Below are positions 1 through 8,894 of a DNA stretch of 51,818 nucleotides, in pieces. Position 1 is the stretch's first letter, and each line of letters begins with the position of its first letter. The stretch covers positions 1 through 51,818 of the forward strand of contig DATCHW010000066.1 of the NCBI GenBank assembly GCA_036508135.1, in the 5' to 3' direction. The notes below the pieces were generated by a model. It ran no database searches. It was not told where the DNA came from and was given only the letters and a program-made list of their open reading frames with translations. The DNA is from DATCHW01 sp036508135 (lineage in GTDB: Bacteria > Bacteroidota > Ignavibacteria > Tepidaquicellales > Tepidaquicellaceae). A program made the translations under genes and the position numbers.

Positions 1-360
1 TCGTTTTTCTTCGTGTATCTCTGTGCCAGCCCTACATTCTTTTTGGAGGGAAACCGTTCCTTTCTTTTCCTGTTAATCTTATTTTTTTATCCCGTTCATC
101 CTGTCCACCTTCTTCTCCGTGTGTCTTCTGTTTTCTTCGTGTCCCTCTGTGAAATGCTCTTTTCTTTTCCAGTTAATCCCGTCTCTTTTTTCCTGTTAAT
201 CTTATTTTTTTATCCTGTTAATCCTGTCCACGTTCTTCTCCGTGTGTCTTCGTGTTTTCTTCGTGTCCCTCTGTGAAATGCTCTTTTCTTTTCCAGTTAA
301 TCCCGTCTCTTTTTTCCTGTTAATCTTATTTTTTTATCCTGTTAATCCTGTCAAATTTTT
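1..360. repeat. T-rich tandem repeat, ~124-bp period, three degenerate copies
   Basis: This non-coding stretch contains about three tandem copies of a ~124-bp unit. The landmark TCGTGTCCCTCTGTG recurs at 137 and 261, and a diverged form occurs at 11. Each unit contains shorter repeated phrases: CCTGTTAATC several times, and a run of CTTCGTG / CTCCGTG words about 9-12 nt apart. One strand is almost purely pyrimidine in long runs. The open frame through it (13-276) is low-complexity and repeats with the DNA, so I do not call it a gene. The stretch 361-437 is the AT-rich leader of the next gene. Confidence 0.8.
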
Positions 361-437
361 GGATTTATATTAATTAAGAAAAATAATATTTTTATGGACA
401 TTTAAAAACAATATCAAATTTAATTATCACTAATAAT

Positions 438-1754
438 ATGTCGCCATTATCCAACTTAAGCCAGAAAATTGTATCTCCTGAGGAAGCGGTAAAAGTAATA
501 AAATCCGGGGACACTGTTTATTTACAGGCTAACAGTGCCTATCCTGATATTCTCGTAAATGCCATGTGTGACAGGTACCGGGAACTGCAGGATGTGAAAG
601 TTGCACACCTTACTACATTCCATAATGCTCCTTATGTTGATCCTAAATATGCGGGGCATTTTATACATACAGCTCTTTTTACTGCCGGTAATGTTCGCAA
701 AGCTGTGAATGAAGGCAGGGCAGATTTTTATCCGGTTTTCCTGTCGGAAATTCCTTACCTGATTGAAATGAAAAAAATACCGATTGATGTATGTATGCTG
801 CATCTGTCCCCTCCGGATGAACACGGATATTGTTCTTTCGGAGTAAGTAACGAATGCACAAAAATTGCGGCTGATAATGCTAAAATAGTTATTGCACAGA
901 TGAATCCCAATATGCCGAGGGTGCTGGGAGATAATTTTATTCACGTAAGTAAAATAAAATATATTGTTGAAATAGATGCTCAGCTCCTTGAAGTTTCGAT
1001 GGTAGATACAAATGCCTCCGAAGAAGAGAAACAGATTTACCGGAAAATTGCCGAATATATTTCCTCGCTTATTGAAGATGAATCCACCTTACAAATGGGT
1101 ATCGGTGCCATTCCTGATGCAGTCCTGCCTTTCATGAAAGAAAAAAAGAATCTTGGAATTCACACGGAAATGTTCTCCGATGGTCTTATAGAATTGATTG
1201 AACTTGGTGTTGTTAACGGAGAGAAAAAATCATTTCTCCCGAATAAAGTTGTTGCCTCTTTCGTTATAGGTACAAAATTGCTCTTTGATTATATTCATAA
1301 CAATCCGCTCATTGAGTTCAGGACATCAAAGTTTGTAAATGATCCTTTCAATATTGCAAGAAATGATAAAATGATTTCTATCAATTCCGCTATTCAGGTC
1401 GATATCTCCGGTCAGGTTTGTTCGGATTCGATGGGAACACGGATATTTTCCGGATTCGGAGGTCAGCTTGATTTTATCCGCGGTGCAATGAGGAGTAAAG
1501 GCGGAAAACCTATTATCGCTTTCGCATCTACTACAAAGAATGATACTATCTCAAAAATTGTTCCTACATTAACTCCCGGCTCCGGCGTCGTTACTACGAG
1601 AGCAGATGTGTATTATGTAATTACAGAATACGGAATCGCCGATTTATACGGCAAAACTTTGAGAGAAAGAACAAAAGCTTTAATCAATATTTCGCATCCC
1701 AAATTCAGGGAAGAACTCGAAATTAAAGCAAGAGAGTTTAAATGGTTGTGGTAA
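438..1754 (+). CDS. Acetyl-CoA hydrolase/transferase family protein (4-hydroxybutyrate CoA-transferase-like)
   Basis: The 438-residue protein has the length and both halves of the class I CoA-transferase/acetyl-CoA hydrolase family, cytoplasmic enzymes that move CoA between short-chain acids. The N-terminal half spans roughly residues 10-190. The C-terminal half carries GIGAIPDAV (221-229), the catalytic glutamate in HTEMFSDG (E244) and the glycine-rich GFGGQLDFIRGA (339-350). The family attaches CoA to this glutamate. Which acid it uses (acetate, butyrate, 4-hydroxybutyrate or succinate) cannot be told from sequence. ATG start; queC follows after 15 nt, so the two may be co-transcribed although functionally unrelated. 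Confidence 0.88.
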   Translation: MSPLSNLSQKIVSPEEAVKVIKSGDTVYLQANSAYPDILVNAMCDRYRELQDVKVAHLTTFHNAPYVDPKYAGHFIHTALFTAGNVRKAVNEGRADFYPVFLSEIPYLIEMKKIPIDVCMLHLSPPDEHGYCSFGVSNECTKIAADNAKIVIAQMNPNMPRVLGDNFIHVSKIKYIVEIDAQLLEVSMVDTNASEEEKQIYRKIAEYISSLIEDESTLQMGIGAIPDAVLPFMKEKKNLGIHTEMFSDGLIELIELGVVNGEKKSFLPNKVVASFVIGTKLLFDYIHNNPLIEFRTSKFVNDPFNIARNDKMISINSAIQVDISGQVCSDSMGTRIFSGFGGQLDFIRGAMRSKGGKPIIAFASTTKNDTISKIVPTLTPGSGVVTTRADVYYVITEYGIADLYGKTLRERTKALINISHPKFREELEIKAREFKWLW

Positions 1755-1769
1755 TTTAATACAAAAAAA

Positions 1770-2501
1770 TTGAAAAAAGCTGTCATACTTGTAAGCGGGG
1801 GAATGGATAGCGCATTAACTGCTGCCATCGCTTGTAAAAAGTATCACCCTGCTTTTTTACATATTAACTACGGTCAGAGAACGCAAAAAAGAGAACTCAA
1901 AGCATTCAATGATATCGCAGATTATTATAATGTAAAAGATCGTTTCGTTGCAGATATTAGTTATCTTAAAAAAATCGGCGGCTCTTCTCTTACCGATAAG
2001 AATATCAGGGTATCTGATGCTACCATTCTGAACGAAGCTGCCTTTTCCTACCTGTCGGGAAAGAATCTCAAATTAAAAAATAAAAATATTCCTTCAAGCT
2101 ACGTTCCGTTCCGTAATGCTAATATTCTCGCAATAGCCGTGAGCTGGGCAGAGGTAATTAAAGCCGAAAAAATTTTCATTGGTGCGGTAGAAGAGGATTC
2201 CAGCGGATATCCCGATTGCAGAAAAGTCTTCTTCAAAGATTATAACAGGATGATAAAATCCGGCACAAAAAATGATTTCAATATAGAAATTGAAACTCCT
2301 GTTATCCATTTATCAAAAAAAGAAATTATCCTTAAATCCATCGCATTAAAATCACCTTTGCATCTCACCTGGTCTTGCTATAAAAGAAATGATATCGCCT
2401 GTGGTGTATGTGACAGTTGTGCCCTCCGCCTCAGAGGATTCGGGCAGGCAGGAAAAATAGACCCGATAAAATATAAAAAAATTATTAACTTCAGTTTATG
2501 A
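1770..2501 (+). CDS. queC: 7-cyano-7-deazaguanine (preQ0) synthase QueC
   Basis: QueC converts 7-carboxy-7-deazaguanine to preQ0 using ATP and ammonia, in queuosine biosynthesis. The 243-residue protein shows the PP-loop ATP motif SGGMDSAL (9-16), the internal SSYVPFRNA (109-117) and the C-terminal zinc site C203, C211, C214, C217 (pattern C-x7-C-x2-C-x2-C). The start is a TTG at 1770; it is needed to include the PP-loop strand, and no ATG lies upstream in frame. The stop overlaps the next gene's ATG by 4 nt (ATGA), so translation is probably coupled. A pathway partner, queD, lies at 27.5 kb. Confidence 0.95.
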   Translation: MKKAVILVSGGMDSALTAAIACKKYHPAFLHINYGQRTQKRELKAFNDIADYYNVKDRFVADISYLKKIGGSSLTDKNIRVSDATILNEAAFSYLSGKNLKLKNKNIPSSYVPFRNANILAIAVSWAEVIKAEKIFIGAVEEDSSGYPDCRKVFFKDYNRMIKSGTKNDFNIEIETPVIHLSKKEIILKSIALKSPLHLTWSCYKRNDIACGVCDSCALRLRGFGQAGKIDPIKYKKIINFSL

Positions 2502-3577
2502 ATGATAAAAAGGACTTCAGGCTTTTAAAAATAGCAGCCGCTTTGATTTTGGTCGGATTTGCTTTCTATATCCTCAAAGAGCTTCAGTCCATCCTTATGC
2601 CTTTTTTTCTGGCACTGGTTATTTCTTTTCTTTTTGAACCGTTATATGAATGGTTCAAGAAGAAAGGATTTCCCACGTGGGCTGCCATTCTGACTGTTGT
2701 AATAACTATTTTAATTATTTCAAATATTGCAAGCGTCTTTATCTTCACAAGTATAAATTCTTTTACAAGCGGGTTCCCGAGATATGTACAAAAAATCGAA
2801 GGTCTCGGGGTTTCCGCCACGAATACCATTAACGCTCTCGGAATATCAAATGATGAGATAAAAAAATCACTGAATCTTTCGCAATACCTGAGCGGTGAAA
2901 AACTTGCCGGAATGATTTCGGATGTAATATCGAGCATTGCGGGAATCTTTACAAATTATATTCTTATTCTCATTTATGTCATATTTCTTTTAACTGAATT
3001 TAGCAGCATTCAGAGGCGCATTCTCACTGCATTCTCACGCGAAAGGTCAAGAAAAATAGCGGATATTCTCAGTGATATTTTTATTGACCTCCGGAGATAT
3101 ATCGTCGGAAAAACCCTTATCAATCTCTCACACGCATTGCTCATCACCATTATATTTTTAATATTCGGGCTTGATTTTGCTATCGTATGGGGCTTGCTCA
3201 CATTCTTTATGACTTTTATACCGAATATCGGCGCTTTTATTTCGACTATTCTTCCCTTCGTTACCGCACTTGCGCAGTACGATAATATTGTTGTACCGAT
3301 AGTTCTGCTCTTAATTATGACGGTTATAGCATATTCTGTGGGTAACCTGGTCGAGCCGAAAATCCTCGGCGATAAGCTTAATCTCAGTCCTCTCTTGTTA
3401 ATATTTTCTTTGGTTTTCTGGGGTTATATTTGGGGAGTTGTCGGAATGCTTCTTTCGATTCCTATGATGAGCATGATAAAAATAATTTTTAGCAAGTTTG
3501 AAAGTACTAAGCCCCTTGCAATATTAATGTCTTATGATGTCGGTAATTCTAAAGAAGATGAATCTGCAATCATTTAA
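2498..3577 (+). CDS. AI-2E family transporter (PerM/TqsA-like permease), copy 1
   Basis: A 359-residue polytopic inner-membrane protein of the UPF0118/AI-2E family. Hydrophobic segments sit near residues 10-60, 65-90, 145-170 and in several spans from 205 to 335. The family-typical elements are PFFLALVISFLFEPLYEWF near the N-terminus and the late block EPKILGDKLNLSPLLLIFSL. Members have been linked to autoinducer-2 export, Na+/H+ antiport and other transport, so the substrate is open. It overlaps queC by 4 nt and is followed 9 nt later by a close paralogue, an evident tandem duplication. Confidence 0.88.
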   Translation: MNDKKDFRLLKIAAALILVGFAFYILKELQSILMPFFLALVISFLFEPLYEWFKKKGFPTWAAILTVVITILIISNIASVFIFTSINSFTSGFPRYVQKIEGLGVSATNTINALGISNDEIKKSLNLSQYLSGEKLAGMISDVISSIAGIFTNYILILIYVIFLLTEFSSIQRRILTAFSRERSRKIADILSDIFIDLRRYIVGKTLINLSHALLITIIFLIFGLDFAIVWGLLTFFMTFIPNIGAFISTILPFVTALAQYDNIVVPIVLLLIMTVIAYSVGNLVEPKILGDKLNLSPLLLIFSLVFWGYIWGVVGMLLSIPMMSMIKIIFSKFESTKPLAILMSYDVGNSKEDESAII

Positions 3578-3586
3578 ATATATTAT

Positions 3587-4681
3587 ATGAACGAGAATCA
3601 AAATAACAGTTTTCAAAAAATAACAGCGGCTTTATTCCTGGTAGGGTTTTCCTGCTATATTCTGAAAGAGCTTCAGTCTATCCTGCTGCCTCTGTTTGTA
3701 GCGCTTATCATTTCTTTCCTTTTCGAACCGTTATATGAATGGCTTAAAAAGAAAAGATTTCCATCGTGGGCTGCAATTTTGGCAGTCGTAATTGTAATCC
3801 TTGTCATTTCAAATATTGCCAGTGTCTTCGTCTATACCAGCATCAATTCTTTCACGGTTGGAATTCCGAAATATATTCAGAAAATAGAAGGGCTTGGCTC
3901 TAACTTCACGGTTTTTATGAATACACTTGGAATATCAAATGATAAAATAAAAGAAACTCTCGATTTTTCGAAATTCTTAAGCGGAGAAAAAATTGCCGGA
4001 GCGCTTTCAGCTATTATCTCAGGCATTGCCGGAATATTCACAAATTACATTCTTATACTCATTTATATAATTTTTCTCTTAAGCGAATTCAGCAGTATTA
4101 AAAGGCGTATCCTGGCTGCATTCACGCATGGCGGGGCAAGAACAATAGCAGACACGCTGAGCGATATTTTTATCGACCTTCGGAAATACATTGTAGGAAA
4201 AACACTCATTAATTTTTCCCACGCCTTTATTTTAACTGTTATATTTTTAATATTCGGACTCGATTTTGCTATCGTATGGGGGCTGTTCTTTTTCTTTCTG
4301 ACCTGGCTTCCGCAAATCGGTGCATTCATTGCAACCGTATTTCCTGTATTAATTGCTTTTGCTCAGTATGATAATATACTTACTCCGATAGCTTTAATGA
4401 TAATTATGATAGTGCTGGGATATACAATGGGCAGCTTTGTAGAACCAAGGGTTCTCGGCAATAAGCTCAACCTTAGCCCTCTTCTTCTTATCTTCTCGCT
4501 TGTATTCTGGGGATGGATGTGGGGAATCGTCGGAATGCTTCTGTCAGTACCTGTTATGAGTATGATAAAAATTATTCTCAGCAAGTTTGAAACCACTCAG
4601 CCTCTTGCAATCCTTATGTCTAACGAGGTCGTTTATTCTAAAGTCGATAAGGATGCGGATTTAAATTTTCCCGGTAAATAA
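3587..4681 (+). CDS. AI-2E family transporter (PerM/TqsA-like permease), copy 2
   Basis: A 364-residue paralogue of the preceding gene, alignable end to end with very similar blocks (ILKELQSIL, FLFEPLYEWLKKK, FTNYILILIY, LGNKLNLSPLLLIFSL). The two diverge most in the periplasm-predicted middle (about residues 95-135) and near residues 230-250 (TWLPQIGAFIATVFP here, TFIPNIGAFISTILP in copy 1). These family members are thought to form oligomers, so a heteromer is possible but unproven. ATG start, 9-nt gap from copy 1. Confidence 0.87.
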   Translation: MNENQNNSFQKITAALFLVGFSCYILKELQSILLPLFVALIISFLFEPLYEWLKKKRFPSWAAILAVVIVILVISNIASVFVYTSINSFTVGIPKYIQKIEGLGSNFTVFMNTLGISNDKIKETLDFSKFLSGEKIAGALSAIISGIAGIFTNYILILIYIIFLLSEFSSIKRRILAAFTHGGARTIADTLSDIFIDLRKYIVGKTLINFSHAFILTVIFLIFGLDFAIVWGLFFFFLTWLPQIGAFIATVFPVLIAFAQYDNILTPIALMIIMIVLGYTMGSFVEPRVLGNKLNLSPLLLIFSLVFWGWMWGIVGMLLSVPVMSMIKIILSKFETTQPLAILMSNEVVYSKVDKDADLNFPGK

Positions 4682-4720
4682 ATTTTCGGTTATAAACCAT
4701 AAATATAGAAAGAAAACAAA

Positions 4721-6499
4721 ATGACAAACAACAAGAAACTCATTGCCTGGGTTAATGAAATGGCAAAGCTCTGCAAACCCGATAAAATCCACTGGTGCGA
4801 TGGCTCGCAGGAAGAAAACGACCGCTTGATCAAAGTTAATGTCGATAACGGCTCTTTCGTTCCTATCCCAAAACGTCCGAATTCTTTCTGGGTCGTCTCT
4901 GACCCTAAAGACGTTGCACGTGTAGAAGATAAAACATTCATTTGCTCTGAAAATAAAATAGACGCAGGTCCCACAAATAACTGGATGGCTCCCGCCGAAA
5001 TGAAAAAGATTATGACCGGTCTTTATGAAAACTGTATGAAGGGTCGCACAATGTACGTAATCCCGTTTTCAATGGGTCCGCTCGGCTCTAAAATAGCTCA
5101 TATCGGCGTCGAACTTTCCGACTCTATTTACGTCGTAGTCAATATGCGCATTATGACCCGTATGGGAAAACCGGTACTCGATATTCTTGGTGATGAAGGT
5201 GAATTCGTTCCTTGCCTGCACTCTGTCGGCTATCCGCTCACGGACGGTAAAAAAGATGTTGCCTGGCCCTGCAATGATACAAAATATATCTGCCACTTCC
5301 CGGAAGAAAGAACAATCTGGTCTTATGGCTCAGGTTACGGCGGAAATGCACTGCTCGGAAAAAAATGCTTCGCTCTCCGCATCGCCTCAGTCCTTGCACA
5401 CGATGAAGGCTGGCTCGCAGAGCACATGCTTATACTCGGCTTAACTCCGCCTAACGGTGAAAAGAAATATGTCGCCGCCGCATTCCCGTCCGCTTGCGGA
5501 AAAACAAATCTCGCAATGCTCACTCCTTCGCTTCCCGGCTGGAAGGTCGAAACCGTCGGTGATGATATTGCCTGGATGAAGTTTGGCGAAGACGGTCGTT
5601 TGCACGCAATCAATCCTGAATACGGATTCTTCGGCGTTGCTCCCGGAACATCGATGAAGACCAATGCAAACGCAATGCTCTCCTGCGAATCCAATTCCAT
5701 CTTCACAAACGTTGCATTTACCGATGACGGCGATATCTGGTGGGAAGGTATGACAGACGAAAAACCAAAGCACTTAATTGACTGGAATAAAAACGACTGG
5801 ACTCCCGAATCGGGAAAACTATCATCGCATCCAAACTCACGCTTCACCGCACCTGCAAAGCAATGCCCGGTAATCGATGCCGATTGGGAAAATCCCAAAG
5901 GCGTCCCTATCAGTGCATTTCTGTTCGGCGGACGCCGCGGAAGTGTTGTACCCCTTGTAAACGAAGCTTACGACTGGAATCACGGAGTATATATGGGCTC
6001 TGCCGCCGCATCCGAAACCACAGCTGCCGCATCAGGGGCAGTAGGAAAGTTACGCCACGACCCCTTCGCAATGCTTCCGTTCTGCGGATATAATATGGGC
6101 GATTACTTCGGGCACTGGATTCAAATCGGAAGAATGACATTCCCTGAAAAACTCCCGAAAATATTCTTTGTCAACTGGTTCCGCAAAGACGACGAAGGAA
6201 AATTCATCTGGAACGGTTACGGTGATAATATCCGCGCATTAAAGTGGATACTCGAGAGGGTCGCCGGCACAGGCAAATATATCGATACCCCAATCGGAAG
6301 GCTCCCTGCAGAAGGTGCACTCGATGTCGAAGGGCTCGACATCTCTCCCGTAAACTTAAAGAAGTTATTCGAAATCAAAAAAGAAGACTGGGAAGAAGAA
6401 GTCATAGAAATGCGTGATTACTATAAAATCTTCGGCGACCATTTACCAAAAGAACTCTCCGCCGAACTGGATAAGATAGAAGAAAGATTGAAGAAGTAA
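4721..6499 (+). CDS. pckG: Phosphoenolpyruvate carboxykinase (GTP)
   Basis: The enzyme interconverts oxaloacetate + GTP and PEP + GDP + CO2, the first committed step of gluconeogenesis. The 592-residue length fits the GTP class, not the ~530-residue ATP class. The P-loop-like PSACGKT (256-262) carries the reactive cysteine C260. The C-terminal SAFLFGGRR and the early SDPKDVARVE block are GTP-PEPCK signatures. Codon use is visibly GC-richer than in neighbours: the line 5401-5460 is 33 of 60 G+C, against 16 of 60 at 7381-7440 in the following island. It is the last core gene before the island. Confidence 0.96.
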   Translation: MTNNKKLIAWVNEMAKLCKPDKIHWCDGSQEENDRLIKVNVDNGSFVPIPKRPNSFWVVSDPKDVARVEDKTFICSENKIDAGPTNNWMAPAEMKKIMTGLYENCMKGRTMYVIPFSMGPLGSKIAHIGVELSDSIYVVVNMRIMTRMGKPVLDILGDEGEFVPCLHSVGYPLTDGKKDVAWPCNDTKYICHFPEERTIWSYGSGYGGNALLGKKCFALRIASVLAHDEGWLAEHMLILGLTPPNGEKKYVAAAFPSACGKTNLAMLTPSLPGWKVETVGDDIAWMKFGEDGRLHAINPEYGFFGVAPGTSMKTNANAMLSCESNSIFTNVAFTDDGDIWWEGMTDEKPKHLIDWNKNDWTPESGKLSSHPNSRFTAPAKQCPVIDADWENPKGVPISAFLFGGRRGSVVPLVNEAYDWNHGVYMGSAAASETTAAASGAVGKLRHDPFAMLPFCGYNMGDYFGHWIQIGRMTFPEKLPKIFFVNWFRKDDEGKFIWNGYGDNIRALKWILERVAGTGKYIDTPIGRLPAEGALDVEGLDISPVNLKKLFEIKKEDWEEEVIEMRDYYKIFGDHLPKELSAELDKIEERLKK

Positions 6500-6510
6500 A
6501 GTTCTTTGTC

Positions 6511-6535
6511 ATTCCCGAATATTCTTATCGGGAAT
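6511..6535. repeat. Short palindrome ATTCCCGA...TCGGGAAT, possible terminator
   Basis: An 8-bp inverted repeat (6511-6518 and 6528-6535) lies 12 nt after the pckG stop. The same ATTCCCGAAT...TTATCGGGAATCCA word recurs at 20971-20995, so this is a dispersed element and not merely a local terminator. It also marks the left edge of the accessory island. Confidence 0.65.
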
Positions 6536-6605
6536 CCATAAAATTATAAATCATCCGACGGGAACAATCCCTGACGGAAATATTTAAACTTAAAACAATT
6601 TAATT

Positions 6606-7781
6606 ATGAAAATAATTAATAAATTAAACGACAAAAGAATCCAAGCTCTGAATGTTTTATTTGAAATGTCAATAAAAGAATATTCTGAAATTGCACATTC
6701 CATAACTAAAGATAATGAATATCAAAGAAAACGTGTTAAAGGTTCTTCTACAGTTTATAAGCTTTTAAGAGAGGATTTAAGATTGGGATGTCTTATCCCA
6801 CCAATAGTCTTAGCTATTAGAATTGAAAAAATGCAAAAAGTTTTGAACCCGGATAGTATGAAGGATGAAGCAATTTTAGCTTTGATTAAACCTGAAAACT
6901 TGATAATACTTGATGGACTTCAAAGGACATTTACTCTTTTTGATTTAATAAATGAGTTAAAAAACAATAAAGAGGATTTGAATAAATTATATGACCATCC
7001 GCTCAGAATTGAAGTTTATATGGGATTAAATAAAATTGCAATTCTTTATCGAATGTTGACATTGAATACTGGACAAACTCCAATGTCTATCCGTCATCAA
7101 ATAGAAATTTTATACTCTGATTATTTAAGTGCTCAAATCGAGGGAATTTCTTTATATCGTGAAGTTGATAATAAAAAGATAACAAAAATTGGTGATTATA
7201 GTTTTAAGGATGTAACAGAAGGTTTTAATTCATATTTGGATAGAGATGAACTAGGAATAAATCGCTCTGAATTATTAGAAAACATTCAAAATTTGGAAAC
7301 ACTTGCTAATGAAAATGAGAGTTCGGATTTATTTAGACAATATATTATTACTTATAATAATCTTATTAAAAAATTAGATGCATTATTTGAAAAATGGGAT
7401 TTTACCACAGAAAGCGATTACGATAAAAATAAGTATGTTTTTGGAAATAATATATTTGAAATTTTCACCAAATCCCAAGCACTTACAGGCTTCGGTGCAG
7501 CTATTGGCAAATTAAAGTTTAATTTAATAATTACTGACTTTGATGCAATAAATAAAGCAATCGAAAAAATTACGGTAGGAGGTGATAATAAGAAAATAAT
7601 TTGGGATTTGTTGAATTGCTTAGATGAAATTAAATTAAAAGCAAAAAACATTGGGTATTATCAAAGGATATATTTTGGATATCTATTTAAAGAATTATTT
7701 AACAAAAATGAAACAGAGTCATATCTTAATATTGGGGGGGCTATACAGAACGCATACAAATTATATAAAATTAAAGTATAA
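6606..7781 (+). CDS. DGQ-R / ParB-like protein, first gene of nuclease-helicase island
   Basis: A 391-residue protein I cannot name. Residues 60-165 carry ILDGLQRTFTL (D103-R107), resembling the DGQ(H/Q)R core of DGQHR, DndB and DUF262/ParB-fold proteins. It is followed, as in that fold, by a hydrophobic strand and an N-T-G-Q-T-P-M-S segment (154-161) in place of the usual N(T/K)xQ(K/R). The rest is helical without recognisable motifs. In related folds this core binds DNA or hydrolyses nucleotides. The assignment is by motif resemblance only. ATG start; the next gene begins 5 nt after the stop. Composition is much more AT-rich than pckG. Confidence 0.6.
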   Translation: MKIINKLNDKRIQALNVLFEMSIKEYSEIAHSITKDNEYQRKRVKGSSTVYKLLREDLRLGCLIPPIVLAIRIEKMQKVLNPDSMKDEAILALIKPENLIILDGLQRTFTLFDLINELKNNKEDLNKLYDHPLRIEVYMGLNKIAILYRMLTLNTGQTPMSIRHQIEILYSDYLSAQIEGISLYREVDNKKITKIGDYSFKDVTEGFNSYLDRDELGINRSELLENIQNLETLANENESSDLFRQYIITYNNLIKKLDALFEKWDFTTESDYDKNKYVFGNNIFEIFTKSQALTGFGAAIGKLKFNLIITDFDAINKAIEKITVGGDNKKIIWDLLNCLDEIKLKAKNIGYYQRIYFGYLFKELFNKNETESYLNIGGAIQNAYKLYKIKV

Positions 7782-7786
7782 TACTT

Positions 7787-8884
7787 ATGTTATATCTTGG
7801 TTATGACCCTGAATATAGAAAAAGGTTGGATAAAATTGATTTAATGAAAGATGAAAGTAAATTTAAAGTTTATAATTCATATGACACACTTAGATCAATT
7901 ACAGTAAATTATGTTTTACCTATTGAATCTGATTATAAAATTGAGGATTACAAAATTTATCTGTTGTATTCAACTGACATGTCTGAAAACAGGATATATC
8001 AGGTAATTGAAAAGAGTTTAAAGAAAAGAATCGGTTGGATATTCCCAATTAATGCATTGAACTCAACATTACATACTGAATCTAATAATCCTCATTTCTT
8101 GAAATATGCTTTTGTTGCGTTTCAACTCTTACTATTAAATCAACTTAAGGATACGCAAATTGAAGTAGGTAATAATTATAATATAACAGGTCTAAAAAGA
8201 GAAAATTCATTATTTGAAGATAATTTAATTATATTTATTGTTAATAAAGCTTTGGTAAAAGGTTTAAATTTTAATTTGGATTATTATTTACCAAGTTTAT
8301 ATTTGTATAATTATTTCTACCAATATATTGAAAATTATAATAATTTTGATATTTATAAAGGTTGTAAAAGAGTAGTAATTGAAAAATTACCTAATATATT
8401 AATTAGCGAAAGTTATTTATATGAGTTATTTAAAGAACTGATATTTGAAAAACATTATCTTGTTCGATTTTATCTGCTTTATCAAGTTGTTGAATTGCTT
8501 ATCGAAAAGATATTAAATAATGAAATATTAAAATTAGCAAATCAACTAAAAGAAAAAGAAATATTCACTCGCGAATTTAAGGATAAAATTACAAATTTTG
8601 AACCGGAAGACAAAAGAATTGGAAAGTTATTTAACGAATATTCTAATAAGGGGAATAATATTATTAGAAAGAATTTTATTGAAAAATGTAATAATTTCTT
8701 AACAAACATGAATAGATATAATAAAGATATTAAAAATATTGAGAAAAAATTGTATTCAATAAGAAATTTTATTGTTCATGATTATCGAAGTATTCCAAAA
8801 GATAAAATTAATGTATTAGGTGATGTTATTTCTTCATTTGAATATCTTTGCATTGATTTATTATTAAATTACAAAGAATTATAA
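7787..8884 (+). CDS. HEPN-like hypothetical protein, second island gene
   Basis: A 365-residue, lysine- and asparagine-rich, mostly helical protein of unknown function. Near the C-terminus it has RNFIVHDY (R326 to H331), an R-x4-H motif preceded by a long helix. This is the pattern of HEPN domains, many of which are RNases in toxin, abortive-infection and CRISPR ancillary proteins. Only this motif and the helical context support HEPN, and the remaining ~280 residues are unassigned. It is packed between genes 1 and 3 (5-nt and 10-nt gaps), implying one operon. ATG start, no strong Shine-Dalgarno. Confidence 0.55.
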   Translation: MLYLGYDPEYRKRLDKIDLMKDESKFKVYNSYDTLRSITVNYVLPIESDYKIEDYKIYLLYSTDMSENRIYQVIEKSLKKRIGWIFPINALNSTLHTESNNPHFLKYAFVAFQLLLLNQLKDTQIEVGNNYNITGLKRENSLFEDNLIIFIVNKALVKGLNFNLDYYLPSLYLYNYFYQYIENYNNFDIYKGCKRVVIEKLPNILISESYLYELFKELIFEKHYLVRFYLLYQVVELLIEKILNNEILKLANQLKEKEIFTREFKDKITNFEPEDKRIGKLFNEYSNKGNNIIRKNFIEKCNNFLTNMNRYNKDIKNIEKKLYSIRNFIVHDYRSIPKDKINVLGDVISSFEYLCIDLLLNYKEL

Positions 8885-8894
8885 ACCTTAAAAC

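Noticed and set aside
13..276. Open frame of 87 codons in the left repeat
   Set aside because: It is wholly inside the tandem repeat, with Phe/Leu/Val-rich low complexity that repeats with the DNA and no ribosome-binding site.
5335..5898. 187-codon frame opposite pckG
   Set aside because: It is a shadow produced by the GC-rich codon use of pckG.
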